Shown here: piece after piece, positions 12,761 to 13,115 of the stretch | Layout: each line of letters begins with the position of its first letter | How positions within the stretch are numbered: the stretch's first letter is position 1 | Assembly (NCBI GenBank): GCA_964649195.1 | Contig: CAZYPK010000153.1 | Location: 1 to 13,115, forward strand | DNA: 13,115 nucleotides | From: JTS-RE9 sp964649195 | GTDB taxonomy: Bacteria > Planctomycetota > Phycisphaerae > Phycisphaerales > Phycisphaeraceae | Direction of reading: 5' to 3' | Program-made: the position numbers and the translations under genes | Notes under the pieces: generated by a model | What the model saw: the letters and a program-made list of their open reading frames with translations, nothing else | What the model was told of the DNA's origin: nothing | Database searches by the model: none

Positions 12761-13040
12761 GAGACGGGGGCAGAAGACAGGGGACAGGAGCCGCTTGCGG
12801 CTTCGCTCTAACCGCAGCGTCCTCGCTGCGCGTCCGTCCAAACCGCAGCGTCCTCGCTGCGCGTCCGTCCAAGCCGCAGCGTCCTCGCTGCGCGTCCGTC
12901 CAAGCCGCAGCGTCCTCGCTGCGCGTCCGTCCAAGCCGCAGCGTCCTCGCTGCGCGTCTGCGGAACAGGAGACAACAGACCGGAGACGTTACACTATTGG
13001 CCTACTGTCCCCTGACCCCGCCCCCTGCCCCCTGTTTCCA
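12761..13040. repeat. CAGGGGA-type inverted arms around a 31-base tandem repeat, between tgt and yajC
   Basis: The spacer of about 290 bases carries no gene. CAGGGGACAG (12779-12788) pairs with CTGTCCCCTG (13005-13014), and GGGGGCAG (12766-12773) with CTGCCCCC (13025-13032). These outer arms enclose the five-copy array. Confidence 0.8.
12812..12960. repeat. Five-copy 31-base tandem hairpin repeat
   Basis: Units start at 12812, 12843, 12874, 12905 and 12936, an exact 31-base period. Each has CCGCAGCGTCCTCGCTGCGC followed by GTCCGTCCAAG, with CGCAGCG pairing CGCTGCG around TCCT. Units are almost identical, differing at A/G before CCGC and near the end of the last unit. The same repeat occurs inverted at 9812-9903. 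Confidence 0.97.
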
Positions 13041-13051
13041 CAAGGACCGAC

Positions 13052-13115
13052 ATGTTCGACCATATTCCGCTCGTACTCGCCCAGGATGCCAAAGCCGCCC
13101 CCGCCCCCGCCCCCG
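13052..13115 (+). CDS. yajC: Preprotein translocase subunit YajC, N-terminal fragment
   Basis: Only about 21 codons are present: MFDHIPLVLAQDAKA followed by an Ala/Pro run, cut by the window edge. AAGGA at 13042-13046, five bases upstream, supports the start. The identification rests mainly on position directly downstream of tgt, where yajC and secD are common, and on the short N-terminus before an Ala/Pro segment often seen in planctomycete YajC. The transmembrane segment that would confirm it lies outside the window. Confidence 0.65.
   Translation, partial: MFDHIPLVLAQDAKAAPAPAP

Noticed and set aside
12812..12960. CRISPR array
   Set aside because: The 31-base units are directly adjacent with no variable spacers, and no cas genes are visible.
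1..13115. tRNA, rRNA or insertion-sequence transposase genes
   Set aside because: No cloverleaf, rRNA-like stretch or transposase motif was recognised on either strand.

Overview
The window comes from a GC-rich bacterium, most likely a planctomycete. The main evidence is a bacterial microcompartment (BMC) locus of the PVM type (Planctomycetes-Verrucomicrobia Microcompartment), with the expected parts in an order I recognise: acetate-kinase-family enzyme, hexameric shell protein, three EutN/CcmL-type pentameric shell proteins, CoA-acylating aldehyde dehydrogenase, a class II fuculose-phosphate-type aldolase, two PVM-associated proteins of unknown activity and a DeoR-family regulator. Phycisphaerae is possible but only a guess. 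All recognised genes lie on the + strand.

Layout. From 42 to 8821 is the BMC operon: acetate kinase, BMC-H, BMC-P1, aldehyde dehydrogenase, BMC-P2, PVM protein with a possible RpiB-like end, BMC-P3, class II aldolase, predicted barrel (aldolase-like) protein, DeoR regulator. From 9230 to 9667 is a small LysM lipoprotein with a good intrinsic terminator. From 9926 to 10834 is a DUF58/vWA protein. From 11286 to 12760 is tgt (tRNA-guanine transglycosylase), and at 13052 begins yajC, cut by the window edge; tgt-yajC is a common bacterial gene pair.

How the genes work together (known of the family, inferred here): the aldolase splits L-fuculose- or L-rhamnulose-1-phosphate into DHAP and L-lactaldehyde inside a protein shell built by BMC-H and BMC-P; the aldehyde dehydrogenase makes the acyl-CoA; a phosphotransacylase (PduL), not in this window and probably upstream, would make the acyl-phosphate; the kinase at 42 would yield ATP. 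The DeoR regulator probably senses a sugar phosphate. Three proteins carry terminal amphipathic helices that look like encapsulation peptides.

The most unusual content is the DNA between, and sometimes inside, the genes. Most gene junctions hold a palindromic element whose arms are tandem 7- or 8-base units. The purine/G-rich arm follows the stop codon and the pyrimidine/C-rich arm precedes the next start. Arm families seen are GGGTGTC, GTTCCGA, GGCACGAA, AGGAAAAC, an AAAGCGAA-like arm and a CAGGGGA-like arm. A 36-base perfect inverted repeat and a 31-32-base hairpin repeat are further families. One family copy nests inside another upstream of tgt. Similar elements lie inside the tgt coding region twice and inside the PVM protein once, keeping the frame wherever this can be checked. 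Both assembly gaps (5738-5837 and 11812-11821) fall inside such elements. This repeat population, including its protein-coding copies, is the best candidate for something undescribed.
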